DNA from: CALCKW01 sp033852095
GTDB lineage: Bacteria > Pseudomonadota > Gammaproteobacteria > CALCKW01
Length of the DNA: 42,896 bases
NCBI GenBank assembly: GCA_033852095.1
Contig: JAWSVD010000204.1
Coordinates: 1-42,896, forward strand
Direction: 5' to 3'
The notes beneath the pieces were generated by a model. It made no database searches, was not told where the DNA came from, and saw only the letters and a program-made list of their open reading frames with translations. Below, one piece after another: positions 8,901 through 17,149 of this stretch. The position numbers and the translations under genes were made by a program. The number at the start of each line of letters is the position of its first letter. Within the stretch, counting starts at the first letter, position 1.

Positions 8901-8952
8901 CCTCTGCGGGGAAGGGACCAAAGGCGGTCATTTTGAGTGTCAGAGGCCGCAT
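5908..8952 (-). CDS. sbcC: Exonuclease SbcCD, SMC-like ATPase subunit SbcC
   Basis: ATPase subunit of the SbcCD (Rad50/Mre11-type) complex, which cleaves DNA hairpins and blocked ends during replication and recombination. The 1014 residues show Walker A GNTGAGKTS (35-43) and a Q-loop region. Two very long Gln/Ala/Leu-rich coiled-coil arms flank the zinc hook CPVC (Cys509 and Cys512) followed by GSKDH. The C-terminal half-ATPase carries signature LSGGES and Walker B ALFIDEGFGSLD. Length is near that of E. coli SbcC (about 1048). The ATG at 8952 overlaps the sbcD stop as TGATG, typical of translational coupling. The unusually high Gln content of the arms gives strongly biased GCTG/CAGC-rich DNA here. 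Confidence 0.97.
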   Translation of the reverse strand: MRPLTLKMTAFGPFPAEELIDFSRFGEYPLFLIEGNTGAGKTSILDAICFALYGETTGDERQATQMRCDMADPQQLTEVELVFSLRSEQYRIRRVPQQSRPRVRGEGFTEQAPEAQLWHCLPDGEERVLVAKKIGEATQAVRELTGLEAEQFRQVMVLPQGQFRQLLLAESKDREKIFGKLFQTQIYVRLEAQLKEQARQLRQDRQLGSQKQAAALENVDSESREALGQCIEGLSLKLEVERAELGKAQAAHETAAQVQQQSLQLFDAIKQAEQAQQSLLLLLQQTQQIERRQQQISSAQAAQQLATPLQASQSAQRQLAAANNDLQKFEAAHKKAQTERQDADQRCTKAEEYVPVLAQQKAELTELQGFEQRVQHLQDAVQLHAEGVALEQTLSSKLLVLEKQLPQLQQAVAGAEDALKDSEQAIGQLATLDAQLKLAELAQQKLQQRQRLLQEQGNANTQLLERRKQQTLLDARFNRAQIARQQLELSWRASQGAVLAADLQRGKACPVCGSKDHPSPAHAQLDLEGDLDRQLELAQQAEQEAQQAHAEARTALALTQSNLAVATEALEQLPEPEAGASTSVSELRLQMTELQLRAKHCEQLNAKLQQQRAALSATEQALEPLRLQQASAARDLAVAQQRREQCETELPEQMRDAGALQEQLQLKRKKSEALEARIEAVRLQQRRASEALAASLGALESAQQQQIAADSAAQVEQASWLHLLEASEFESNGAVTAASLSAAELRQLQLAVSDYAEQLAAAKATLQERQLRVAGKTAPDLAAVAAAEQQASEKFQAFSAQLQQSIAELKYLQQAAKTWDAIAEKQLGLDKQYAVIGTLADVANGQNDHNLSLHRYVLSVLLDDVLIQAGLRLQRMSRGRYQLQRRRTVTHAGRKAGLDLDVEDAFTGHSRPVATLSGGESFMAALALALGLSDVVQSYAGGVQLDALFIDEGFGSLDTESLDLAIRTLVDLQSSGRMIGIISHVSELREQIDQRLQVIASRDGSHTRIVSNRD

Positions 8953-10088
8953 CAGTTATGCTCTCGCCGCAGTTTATCGAGCGCTGCGGTCAAGACTTGG
9001 CGCTGCGCCTCGTCCAGGGGCTCGCCGCGCATCTGTTCAAAAAAGTCGGCAAACAGTGGCAACTCTTCGCGTTTCAGCGAGGCACCGTGTTCAATATTTT
9101 CTGCCGCTCTTTTTTGTAGGCCTGTTCGCTCGATTTGCAGGACATTGGGATAGACCTGTCGCAGCCGACTCATCACATCCAGCAGCGCCTGGCCGTCGTC
9201 CAGCCGCACCAGCAGGTAATCTTCACTGCCGGGCTGGCCCACGCCCGCCTCCAGCAGCGCCTGCAAGTGGCCTTGAATAATGCGCAGATCGCGCAGTGGC
9301 TCCAGCGGCAGCAGCTCGATCTCGCAAACACCGTCTGCGTCCATATCGACCAGGGCGACGGATTTGCGGTGCGCGGCCTCGGAAAAGGAGTATTTGCAGA
9401 GCGAACCGCTGTAGCGCACATGCGCGGCGCCCTGCTGCTGTGGCTGGTGCAAATGGCCCAGTGCGGTGTAGCTGAAGGGCTTGAAATGATCCGCGCTGAC
9501 CTGATCCGTGCCGCCCACTGAGAGCGGGCGCTCCGAATCACTGACCTCGCCGCCACTGACAAAACAGTGCGCCACGGCGACACAGCGGCGGGAGCCACCG
9601 TTGTGCTCCAGCGCCAGCCGCGTCAGCAGTTGCGCCGCCTCGTCGTGGCTGCGAACAGCTTGATCACAGAGTTCTCGTACCTGTACGGGTTCTAGGTAGG
9701 GAAAACCATAAAAAGCGACTTCGCCGTGCTCATCCGACAACAGCACAGGCTGCGGCTCTGCAGTGGCTGTACAGATATGTATACCTGCTCTGGCCAACTG
9801 CCGCGCGCCAAATCCCAGCCGCGAGAGGCTGTCGTGGTTGCCGGCAATCATGACAACGGGAACGCCGAGCTCGCGGCTGACCCTGTCGAGAAAGTCGTCG
9901 AGCAGGTCAACGGCTGCGGCGGGTGGCACGGCCCTGTCGTAGACATCGCCTGCGACAATCAAAACGTCCACACGGTGACGCACAATCAGGGCGCAGATTT
10001 GATCCAGCGCGTGGCGCTGGTCTTCGAGCAGGGAAACTTGGTGCAGTAAGCGGCCCAAGTGCCAATCGGCGGTGTGCAATATTCGCAT
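8952..10088 (-). CDS. sbcD: Exonuclease SbcCD, nuclease subunit SbcD
   Basis: Metal-dependent nuclease partner of SbcC (Mre11 family), 378 aa. Calcineurin-like phosphoesterase motifs are in order: HTADWHLGR with Asp8 and His10, AGDVYDR with Asp48, and AGNHDS with Asn84/His85. Downstream are AVAHCFVSGG and YTALGHLHQPQ, which hold the remaining metal-binding His residues. The C-terminal part (DLRIIQGHLQALLEAG) corresponds to the DNA/ATPase-binding cap. It is the promoter-proximal gene of the sbcD-sbcC pair and is divergent from rhlE, with 156 bases between the two starts. Mn-dependent 3'-5' exonuclease and hairpin endonuclease activity is established for the family. Confidence 0.97.
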   Translation of the reverse strand: MRILHTADWHLGRLLHQVSLLEDQRHALDQICALIVRHRVDVLIVAGDVYDRAVPPAAAVDLLDDFLDRVSRELGVPVVMIAGNHDSLSRLGFGARQLARAGIHICTATAEPQPVLLSDEHGEVAFYGFPYLEPVQVRELCDQAVRSHDEAAQLLTRLALEHNGGSRRCVAVAHCFVSGGEVSDSERPLSVGGTDQVSADHFKPFSYTALGHLHQPQQQGAAHVRYSGSLCKYSFSEAAHRKSVALVDMDADGVCEIELLPLEPLRDLRIIQGHLQALLEAGVGQPGSEDYLLVRLDDGQALLDVMSRLRQVYPNVLQIERTGLQKRAAENIEHGASLKREELPLFADFFEQMRGEPLDEAQRQVLTAALDKLRREHN

Positions 10089-10244
10089 AAGAGTCAGTAT
10101 GTTAATGGATATAGGCAGACTCTGCCAAAGCTATCGCAGCTTTCACGTGGCGCAACTTGGTATCGAGGTGCTATTATTGGTGGTTTGGTGCCGACGCCAT
10201 AGTTGCCACCACACAATCTCCTCCTCTGACTAATCGGTCTATCA

Positions 10245-11852
10245 ATGTCATTTGATTCTCTGGGCCTCGACCCGGCATTGCTGCGCGCTATTGAGAGCGC
10301 CGGCTACACTACGCCCTCGCCTATCCAGGCACAGGCCATACCGGCGGTGCTCGCCGGAAACGACATCCTCGCTGCGGCGCAGACGGGTACTGGAAAAACA
10401 GCGGGCTTTGCCCTGCCATTGTTACAGCTGCTCGCCAGCCGTGACACACGCAAGAATGCGACTTCCCCGCGAGCCCTGGTGCTGACGCCCACACGTGAGC
10501 TCGCCGCTCAGGTGGGTGCATCACTGCAGGGTTACGGCAGCGAGCTCAGCCCAGCGCTGACTACGCAGATTGTTTTTGGTGGGGTGAAAATAAACCCACA
10601 GATAGCTCGACTCAGACGCGGTGTGGACGTGCTTGTGGCGACCCCGGGCCGCCTGCTCGACCTCTGCCAGCAGAAAGTGATTTCGCTGGGCGAGGTCGAG
10701 ATATTGGTGCTCGACGAGGCCGACCGCATGCTGGACATGGGATTTATCCACGACATCAAGAAAGTCTTGAAGTTGCTGCCCAGCAAGCGCCAGAACCTGT
10801 TGTTTTCCGCGACCTTCTCCAAGGATATTCGCGGCCTGGCGCAGGGGCTGTTGAACAACCCCGTGTCCATCGAGGTTGCACCGCGCAATACCACCGCGGA
10901 GCGCATTGACCAGAAAGTCTATTTCGCCGAGAAACACGACAAAATTCGCCTGTTGGGCGGTTTGATCGACGAGGGCAAGTGGAACCAAGTGCTGGTGTTC
11001 ACCACCACCAAACATTTTGCCAACCGCCTCACCGAGCGGCTCTGCAAAATGGGCTACAACAGCGCGGCGATCCACGGCAATAAGAGCCAGAACGCCCGCA
11101 CCAAAGCACTCGACGGCTTCAAGAGCGGCGAGCTTCAGGTGTTGGTGGCGACGGATGTCGCCGCGCGCGGTATCGACATCAACGAGCTGCCCTACGTGGT
11201 CAACTACGAGCTGCCCAAGGTCTCCGAAGACTATGTGCACCGCATCGGCCGTACCGGCCGTGCCGGCAAGGCGGGTCTCGCGGTGTCTCTGGTGAGCCGT
11301 GAAGAGCAAGGGCTCTTGCGCTCAGTGCAACGGGTGATCAAAACCGAGATCCCGGTGGGCAAGCTCGAGGGCTTTGAAGCCAGCGAAGCACCGCCCAAGC
11401 AAGAGCAGGCAGAACGCCCGCGCGGCCAGCGCAACAGCGGCGGACGCAACGCCAGCTCACGCCAAAACACCCCGAGCCGTGGTCGCTCCACAAGCTCGGG
11501 CCGCAGCAGCAGTAGCAGTAGCAACACCAGCGCAAGCGNNNNNNNNNNNNNNNNNNNNNNNNNNNNNNNNNNNAGCAACAGCAACAGCAACAGCGAAGCT
11601 AACGGCAATCGCGAGCCGGTGAAAAGTGATGTTGATGGCAACAGCGTGAATTACACCGCGTCAGTGGGTAACAGACCCACCAGCGATTTGTTCGCCGATA
11701 CGCCTCGCCGCAACAACAACCACCGCCCCGGTGGCAATAAGCCACGCGCCAATCAGGGAGGCGGCCGCAACCAAAGCGGCGGGCGCGGCGGCCAAGGTGG
11801 CGGACGCAGTCAGGGCGGCGGCGGGCGTAGCCGCTCCTTCAGCCAGTCCTAA
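10245..11852 (+). CDS. rhlE: ATP-dependent RNA helicase RhlE (contains an assembly gap)
   Basis: DEAD-box RNA helicase that unwinds RNA duplexes in ribosome assembly and mRNA decay. Motifs are in order: Q motif SPIQAQAIP (about 25-33), motif I AQTGTGKT (45-52), Ia PTRELAAQ, DEAD (157-160), SAT in LLFSATFS, ARGIDI and the motif VI run HRIGRTGRAG. The end of the core is followed by a long, low-complexity basic tail rich in Ser, Asn, Gly and Arg (GGGRSQGGGGRSRSF), as in RhlE-type proteins. A 35-base N run interrupts an Ser/Asn repeat in this tail. The frame after the gap is intact, although the true tail length is unknown. No strong Shine-Dalgarno sequence precedes the ATG. Confidence 0.93.
   Translation: MSFDSLGLDPALLRAIESAGYTTPSPIQAQAIPAVLAGNDILAAAQTGTGKTAGFALPLLQLLASRDTRKNATSPRALVLTPTRELAAQVGASLQGYGSELSPALTTQIVFGGVKINPQIARLRRGVDVLVATPGRLLDLCQQKVISLGEVEILVLDEADRMLDMGFIHDIKKVLKLLPSKRQNLLFSATFSKDIRGLAQGLLNNPVSIEVAPRNTTAERIDQKVYFAEKHDKIRLLGGLIDEGKWNQVLVFTTTKHFANRLTERLCKMGYNSAAIHGNKSQNARTKALDGFKSGELQVLVATDVAARGIDINELPYVVNYELPKVSEDYVHRIGRTGRAGKAGLAVSLVSREEQGLLRSVQRVIKTEIPVGKLEGFEASEAPPKQEQAERPRGQRNSGGRNASSRQNTPSRGRSTSSGRSSSSSSNTSASXXXXXXXXXXXXSNSNSNSEANGNREPVKSDVDGNSVNYTASVGNRPTSDLFADTPRRNNNHRPGGNKPRANQGGGRNQSGGRGGQGGGRSQGGGGRSRSFSQS
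11539..11573. other. Assembly gap of 35 Ns
   Basis: A run of 35 N characters sits in the AGC/AAC-rich repeat encoding the Ser/Asn tail of RhlE. Flanking bases are near-identical trinucleotide repeats, which explains why assembly failed. The N count keeps the reading frame, but the real number of repeats is not known. Confidence 1.
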
Positions 11853-11873
11853 GCTAGGCACTGATTTGCTGCT

Positions 11874-11900
11874 CTTCCGCCGCTACTCTAGCGGCGGAAG
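11874..11900. terminator. Perfect 11-bp hairpin between convergent rhlE and M20 genes
   Basis: CTTCCGCCGCT (11874-11884) pairs perfectly with AGCGGCGGAAG (11890-11900) around a five-base loop. It sits between the stops of two convergent genes (11852 and 11910), where a shared bidirectional terminator is expected. There is no U-run on either side, so intrinsic termination is not certain. Confidence 0.6.
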
Positions 11901-11909
11901 ATATTCACA

Positions 11910-13076
11910 TTAAGACAGTGGCAAGCTCTGCTCTGCCAACTGCACCCAATAACTGCAACCGATCGGAATAATCTCGTCGTTGAAGTTATACGCCGGGTTA
12001 TGCAATGCGGCACTGTCCCCGTTGCCGATAAAGACAAAAGCCCCTGGCCGCGCCTCCAACATGTAGGAGAAATCCTCCCCGCCCATCACCGGTGGCGCAT
12101 CGCTGCTGACCTGTTCACTGCCCACCACCCCACTGGCCACGCCGACCGCAAAAGCCGTCTCTGCCACCGCGTTAACCGTCACCGGATAACCGCGTGTGTA
12201 GCGCACTGTGGCGCGCGCACCGTAGACTTGCGCCGCGTGCTGCACCACGTCTTTGAGGCGCGCCTCCACCAGCTCCCGCACATCGGGCATAAGCGTGCGC
12301 ACAGTGCCTTTCAGCTCCGCTGTCTGCGGCAGCACGTTATAGGCCTGACTCTCGGTGTGGAAGGTGGTGACTGACACCACGGCGGATTTGAGTGGGTCGA
12401 CATTGCGCGAGACAATGGACTGCAGCGCCATCACGATACTGGCGGCAGCCACGGTGGTGTCGATCGCCTCGTGCGGCATCGCCGCGTGGCCACCCCTGCC
12501 CTCCACCTCGATGTCGAAGGTATCGGTGGCAGCCATCATTGCCCCGGGCCGCACGCCGAAGTTACCCATGGGCGTGCCGGGCATGTTGTGCATGCCGAAC
12601 ACCTGCTCGATGTTGAAGCGCTCCATCATGCCGTCCTCCACCATCTCACGGCCACCGCCGCCGCCCTCTTCGGCAGGCTGGAAGATCACCGCGACATGAC
12701 CGGAGAAATTGCGCGTCTCGGCGAGGTATTTAGCCGCCCCCAATAACATCGCTGTGTGGCCGTCGTGGCCACAGGCGTGCATTTTCCCGCTCACTTTTGA
12801 GCTGTAGGGCAGGTTGGTTGTTTCTTCAATGGGCAGCGCGTCCATGTCGGCACGCAGGCCAATGGTCCTGCCTTCCCCGCGGCCTTTTATCAGGCCGACT
12901 ACGCCGGTTCGGCCTATGCCCTCCACCACCTCGTCCACGCCGAATTCACGCAGTTTCTCGGCCACCAATGCTGCGGTGCGGTGCACGTCAAACATCAATT
13001 CCGGGTTGCAGTGAATGTCTTGTCGCCAAGACGCTATTTCGGCGTGTAATTCATTAAATCGCTCAATAATGCCCAT
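11910..13076 (-). CDS. M20 family amidohydrolase (hippurate hydrolase/IAA-amino acid hydrolase-like)
   Basis: Cytosolic zinc hydrolase that cleaves N-acyl or peptide-type amide bonds. The ATG at 13076 is chosen over upstream in-frame starts because GGAGAT lies three bases before it and the protein then begins MGIIERFNELHAEI, like its homologues; this gives 388 aa. Metal-site motifs are ADMDALP (about 76-82), HACGHDGHTAML with Cys102/His104, and QPAEEGGGGG with the catalytic Glu pair. GRGGHAAMPH marks the dimerisation domain and GGEDFSYM the C-terminal metal ligand. This is the M20D (amidohydrolase) subgroup. It is divergent from the peptide importer, so it may process imported acyl-amino acids or peptides; the substrate is an inference. 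Confidence 0.92.
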   Translation of the reverse strand: MGIIERFNELHAEIASWRQDIHCNPELMFDVHRTAALVAEKLREFGVDEVVEGIGRTGVVGLIKGRGEGRTIGLRADMDALPIEETTNLPYSSKVSGKMHACGHDGHTAMLLGAAKYLAETRNFSGHVAVIFQPAEEGGGGGREMVEDGMMERFNIEQVFGMHNMPGTPMGNFGVRPGAMMAATDTFDIEVEGRGGHAAMPHEAIDTTVAAASIVMALQSIVSRNVDPLKSAVVSVTTFHTESQAYNVLPQTAELKGTVRTLMPDVRELVEARLKDVVQHAAQVYGARATVRYTRGYPVTVNAVAETAFAVGVASGVVGSEQVSSDAPPVMGGEDFSYMLEARPGAFVFIGNGDSAALHNPAYNFNDEIIPIGCSYWVQLAEQSLPLS

Positions 13077-13308
13077 GTTATCTCCGTGCATTTTTTCACT
13101 GACACCGGGGTGTTCCACGTGTCGCTGGCGCCTCACCATACAGGAAGCAAGTCTGCTACGCTAAAGCCCAAACACCCACACTGCAAGCGCTTAACATTTA
13201 GTCTGCAAAAAGCAGTATTATCCTTAGCACGAATTATATTGCACCACTGCTCGATCTAGTGTGTACTTCACTACTACTCCCCACTGAAGCAATCAGATCA
13301 GGAAGCAC

Positions 13309-14310
13309 ATGACCGGAAACCCCACACACGTGTTGCAAGTCGATGATCTCACCACGGTATTCGACACGAGCGATGGGCAGGTCCACGCGGTCAATGGCGT
13401 CAGCTTCAAGCTCGAAAACGGGGAGTTGCTGGGCGTGGTCGGCGAGAGTGGGTCGGGCAAAAGCGTGACCATGATGTCATTGCTGCAACTGGTGCCTAGC
13501 CCTCCTTCACGGCTGGTGCGCGGCACAGCGATGTTTCAGGGCCAAGACCTGCTGTCCATGAGCAACGCCGAGATCCAGCGCATTCGCGGGCGCGAGATTG
13601 GCTTTGTCTTCCAAGACCCCATGACCTCATTAAATCCCGTGTTCACGGTGGGCTACCAACTGATGGAGCCGCTGCGCAAGCACATGGGACTGTCCAAATC
13701 AGCCGCTAAAAAACGCGCCGCCGAACTGCTGGCGCTGGTCGGCATCCCCTCCCCTGAAGATCGCCTGCGGGATTACCCGCACCAGTTTTCCGGCGGCATG
13801 CGCCAGCGGGTGATGATCGCCATCGGCTTGGCCTGCGACCCCAAACTCTTGATCGCCGACGAACCCACCACGGCGCTGGATGTCACCATTCAGGCGCAAA
13901 TTTTGGAGCTGATCCGCGAGCTGCGGCAAAAGCTCGGCATGGGGATTATCTGGATAACCCACGATTTGGGCGTGGTCGCCGGTATCGCCGACCGGGTGAT
14001 GGTGATGTACGGCGGGCAGGTGGTTGAGCTGGCCCCTGTCAAAGAACTGTTTGCCAACCCCCAGCACCCCTACACACAAGCGCTGCTGAAGACCCTGCCC
14101 AACAGCGGCGACAGCGACAAAGCACTGCAGACTATTGAAGGCCAACCCCCCAGCCTAGAGCAGGCGCCGAGCTCCTGCGCTTTTGTGGATCGCTGCGAGC
14201 ACGCCTTCGAACAATGCAGCCAGGAGCTGCCGCCCGCGCTCGAACTCGGCGGCGGCCACCGGGTGGTGTGCTGGCGCCACCTAAACACCCAAAATCAAGG
14301 TGCCGCATGA
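13309..14310 (+). CDS. Peptide ABC transporter ATP-binding protein, DppD/OppD-like
   Basis: First ATPase subunit of a di-/oligopeptide importer, 333 aa. The ATG at 13309 has an AGGA ribosome site about six bases upstream. Motifs are Walker A GESGSGKS, the Q-loop region FQDPMTSLNPVF typical of Opp/Dpp ATPases, signature FSGGMRQR, Walker B LLIADEPTTALD and WITHDLG. The C-terminal oligopeptide-transporter extension is present, with the spaced Cys residues (CAFVDRCEHAFEQC) that in this family bind an iron-sulfur cluster. It is the first gene of a five-gene operon; its TGA overlaps the next start (ATGA at 14307-14310). Dpp, Opp and App members cannot be separated by eye, so no symbol is given. Confidence 0.94.
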   Translation: MTGNPTHVLQVDDLTTVFDTSDGQVHAVNGVSFKLENGELLGVVGESGSGKSVTMMSLLQLVPSPPSRLVRGTAMFQGQDLLSMSNAEIQRIRGREIGFVFQDPMTSLNPVFTVGYQLMEPLRKHMGLSKSAAKKRAAELLALVGIPSPEDRLRDYPHQFSGGMRQRVMIAIGLACDPKLLIADEPTTALDVTIQAQILELIRELRQKLGMGIIWITHDLGVVAGIADRVMVMYGGQVVELAPVKELFANPQHPYTQALLKTLPNSGDSDKALQTIEGQPPSLEQAPSSCAFVDRCEHAFEQCSQELPPALELGGGHRVVCWRHLNTQNQGAA

Positions 14311-15314
14311 GCCGGCCCCTGGTTGAGGTCGACAATCTCTGTGTGCACTTTCCCATCTACAAGGGCCTGATGCGCAAACAAGTAGGCGCCGTCGAAGCAG
14401 TGGATCAACTCAGCTTTGATATACAGCGCGGCGAGACCTTGGGCCTCGTCGGCGAGAGCGGTTGCGGCAAGTCGACCACCGGCCGCGCGCTGCTGCGACT
14501 GCTGGAGGCCACTTCGGGCAGCATCAAGATACGCACCGGCGCAGCCGCACAGCGCGATGACAGTGACGGCGTCGACATCACTACCCTGGCGCCAGGCCCA
14601 CTGCGTGCGCTGCGCCCGCAGATGCAAATGATCTTTCAGGACCCGCAAGCCTGCCTCAACCCCCGCATGACGGTTGCCTCCATCATCGGCGAACCGCTGG
14701 ATGAACACAGCAAGCTATCCAAAGCGGAAAAGCGCGCGAAAATAATGCAACTGCTGGATGATGTGGGGCTGAACGCGGGTTTTGCCAATCGCTACCCGCA
14801 TGAGTTTTCCGGCGGCCAACGGCAGCGCATTGGCATCGCCCGCGCGCTCGCATTGGAACCCGAGTTTATTGTCTGTGACGAGCCCATTGCAGCCCTGGAT
14901 GTGTCGATCCAGGCCCAGGTGGTCAACCTGCTCAAGGCCTTGCAACAGAAAAAGGGACTGACCTACCTGTTCATCAGTCACGACCTGTCGATGGTGCGCC
15001 ACATTGCCAATCGGGTTGCGGTGATGTATCTCGGCACCCTGGTGGAGCTGGGCCCGGCGGAGCAATTGTACCGCGACCCCAAACACCCCTACACCCAGGC
15101 GCTGCTCTCTGCGGTGCCCGTGGCGGACCCGGAGCTTGAAAAAACGCGGCAACGCACCCTGCTCACCGGCGACGTGCCCAGTCCGGCCAACCCGCCGCCC
15201 GGCTGCCGCTTCGTCACCCGCTGCCCGGTTGCCCAAGACAGATGTAAACAAGAGCGCCCCCCTTGGCGTGCACTACCCGATGGACGATCAATCGCCTGCC
15301 ATTTGGCCGATTGA
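14307..15314 (+). CDS. Peptide ABC transporter ATP-binding protein, DppF/OppF-like
   Basis: Second ATPase of the peptide importer, 335 aa. The start at 14307 is chosen because it makes a four-base ATGA overlap with the upstream stop and the protein then begins MSRPLVEVDNLCVHF, as in OppF/DppF. Walker A GESGCGKST, Q-loop MIFQDPQACLNPRM, signature FSGGQRQR, Walker B FIVCDEPIAALD and FISHDLS are all present. The C-terminal Cys-containing extension (GCRFVTRCPVAQDRC) matches that of its partner. It should form a heterodimer with the preceding ATPase on the two permeases encoded downstream. Confidence 0.94.
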   Translation: MSRPLVEVDNLCVHFPIYKGLMRKQVGAVEAVDQLSFDIQRGETLGLVGESGCGKSTTGRALLRLLEATSGSIKIRTGAAAQRDDSDGVDITTLAPGPLRALRPQMQMIFQDPQACLNPRMTVASIIGEPLDEHSKLSKAEKRAKIMQLLDDVGLNAGFANRYPHEFSGGQRQRIGIARALALEPEFIVCDEPIAALDVSIQAQVVNLLKALQQKKGLTYLFISHDLSMVRHIANRVAVMYLGTLVELGPAEQLYRDPKHPYTQALLSAVPVADPELEKTRQRTLLTGDVPSPANPPPGCRFVTRCPVAQDRCKQERPPWRALPDGRSIACHLAD

Positions 15315-15364
15315 CCCCAGGCCCTGCACTGCAGGTCAGATACTATAAAAAAGAAGGATTAACC

Positions 15365-17077
15365 ATGAAAAAAACGTATCTCTATTCCGCGCTCAGCGCC
15401 GCGACACTCGCGGCCTCTGCCTTCTCGCCTGCAGCATTTGCAGAGCGTGGTGCAGACGGCCACTTGAACATCATCTACTGGCAGGCGGTCTCCATACTGA
15501 ACCCCTACCTGTCCGGTGGCACCAAAGACATCGAGGCATCCTCCTTGATCGTCGAACCCCTCGGTCGCTATGACGAAGAGGGAAACCTACAACCCTGGCT
15601 GGTGGACGAGATCCCCACCGTGGCCAATGGTGGCGTCAGCGAAGATTTCAAAAGCATCACTTGGAAGATAACCGAAGGCATCAAGTGGTCGGACGGCACT
15701 GATTTCACAGCCGACGACGTGGTCTTTACCGCCAACTACTGCATGGACCCCACCGGCGGCTGCCAGCAGCTGGAAAAGTTCTCCGACATTGAATCGATCG
15801 AAGCCATCGATGCACTCACGGTGAAGATCACTTTTACAGTGGCCAAGCCCTCGCCCTACGGCCCTTTCACCGGCGGTGAAAGCCCCGTGTTGCAAAAGGC
15901 ACAATTTGCAGATTGCATGGGTGCAAAAGCTCCAGGCTGTACCGAGCAGAACTTCGGCCCACACGGCACAGGCCCCTTCACAGTGAGCTCTTTCCGCGCC
16001 AATGACGTGGTCACCATGGAAGCGAACACACACTACCGCGATGAGAACAAACCCGCCTTCGCAAGCCTGACCTTCAAGGGCGGCGGCGACGCGGCATCCG
16101 CAGCACGCGCTGTGCTCGAAACCGGCGAATTTGACTACGCCTGGAACTTGCAGATTGACCCAACCGTACTCAGCCAGATGGAATCGGCGGGCAAAGGCAA
16201 GGTGGTTTCATCCTACGGCACCAGTGTTGAGCGCCTGATGGTCAACGCAACCAACCCGGACCCAGCATTGGGCGAGCTGCGCGGCACAGTAGAAGGCGGC
16301 CCTCACCCTTACCTGAGCGACCCCGCCGTGCGCAAAGCACTGTCACTCGCCATTGATCGTGCGACCATCGTCGAGATCGGGTACGGCAGCGGTGGCCAAG
16401 CCACCTGCAACGTACTGCCAGCGCCTACTGTCTATGCCTCCACTGCCAACGACGACTGCCTAGTACAGGACGTCGCCCAAGCCAAAGCCTTGCTCGACGA
16501 GGCCGGTTGGGTCGTCGGCAGTGACGGTGTACGCGCCAAAGACGGCGTGCGCATCAGCATCTTGTTTCAAACATCCACCAACGCTGTGCGCCAAGATACT
16601 CAGGCTTTGATCAAACAGTGGTGGAAAGATATCGGCGTGGAAACCGAGCTTCGCAACATCGACGGCGCTGTGTTCTTTGGCGGCGATCAATCCAGTCCCG
16701 ATACCTTCCAGAAGTTCTTTGCCGACATCGAAATGTACACCAACAATTTCAACGGCACCGACCCCGAGACCTACATGGGCAACTGGGCTTGCGATAAAAT
16801 CCCCAGCCCAGCCAACAACTGGCTCGGTGGTAACATGCCACGTTACTGCAACCCTGAGTACGATGCACTGCTGGCTAAAATGGCCAAAACATCGGCGATC
16901 GAAGAGCGCGGCGAAATTGCCAAACAGCTCAACGACTTCCTGATGCGAGACGGGGCCATCATTCCTCTGGTGCACCGTGGACGCGTCTCTGCGCACGCGA
17001 ACTCCTTGATGGGCATCAAGCACAACGCCTGGGACAGCGAGATTTGGAACGCAGCAGACTGGACTCGCGCCAAATAG
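15365..17077 (+). CDS. Peptide ABC transporter substrate-binding protein (SBP_bac_5 family)
   Basis: Periplasmic peptide-binding protein, 570 aa, with a clear Sec signal peptide (MKKTYLYSALSAATLAASAF, cleavage near Ala26 after AAFA). The ATG at 15365 is preceded by AGAAGGA. Family hallmarks are LVEPLGRYDEEGNLQPWL near the N-terminus, KITEGIKWSDGTDFTADDVVFT, and a C-terminal lobe with YNNFN-like and MGNWACDK segments. Several Cys residues (Cys in NYCMDPTGGC, FADCMG, APGCTE) could form disulfides in the periplasm. The gene lies between the ATPase pair and the permease pair, and a hairpin after its stop may raise its transcript level over that of the permeases. Exact peptide specificity is unknown. 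Confidence 0.93.
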   Translation: MKKTYLYSALSAATLAASAFSPAAFAERGADGHLNIIYWQAVSILNPYLSGGTKDIEASSLIVEPLGRYDEEGNLQPWLVDEIPTVANGGVSEDFKSITWKITEGIKWSDGTDFTADDVVFTANYCMDPTGGCQQLEKFSDIESIEAIDALTVKITFTVAKPSPYGPFTGGESPVLQKAQFADCMGAKAPGCTEQNFGPHGTGPFTVSSFRANDVVTMEANTHYRDENKPAFASLTFKGGGDAASAARAVLETGEFDYAWNLQIDPTVLSQMESAGKGKVVSSYGTSVERLMVNATNPDPALGELRGTVEGGPHPYLSDPAVRKALSLAIDRATIVEIGYGSGGQATCNVLPAPTVYASTANDDCLVQDVAQAKALLDEAGWVVGSDGVRAKDGVRISILFQTSTNAVRQDTQALIKQWWKDIGVETELRNIDGAVFFGGDQSSPDTFQKFFADIEMYTNNFNGTDPETYMGNWACDKIPSPANNWLGGNMPRYCNPEYDALLAKMAKTSAIEERGEIAKQLNDFLMRDGAIIPLVHRGRVSAHANSLMGIKHNAWDSEIWNAADWTRAK

Positions 17078-17099
17078 AGCGCTGCTAGTAGCGCTTGCA

Positions 17100-17124
17100 G
17101 GGAGGGGCCCCTCTGGCTCCTCCC
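17100..17124 (+). terminator. GC-rich hairpin after the binding-protein gene (mRNA stabiliser or attenuator)
   Basis: GGGAGGGGC (17100-17108) pairs with GCTCCTCCC (17116-17124), with one G-U pair and a seven-base loop, inside the 72-base gap between the binding-protein and first permease genes. There is no U-run, so mRNA stabilisation or partial termination is more likely than full termination. A smaller AGCGCT repeat pair sits just before it. Confidence 0.5.
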
Positions 17125-17149
17125 TCCTCTCCTCGACAAAGGGCATCCC

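Noticed and set aside
5908..8952. Several long plus-strand open frames opposite sbcC
   Set aside because: These are shadows of the Gln/Ala-rich coiled-coil coding sequence, which lacks stops on the opposite strand.
10521..11309. 262-codon minus-strand frame opposite rhlE
   Set aside because: It lies entirely within the helicase core on the opposite strand and has no motifs.
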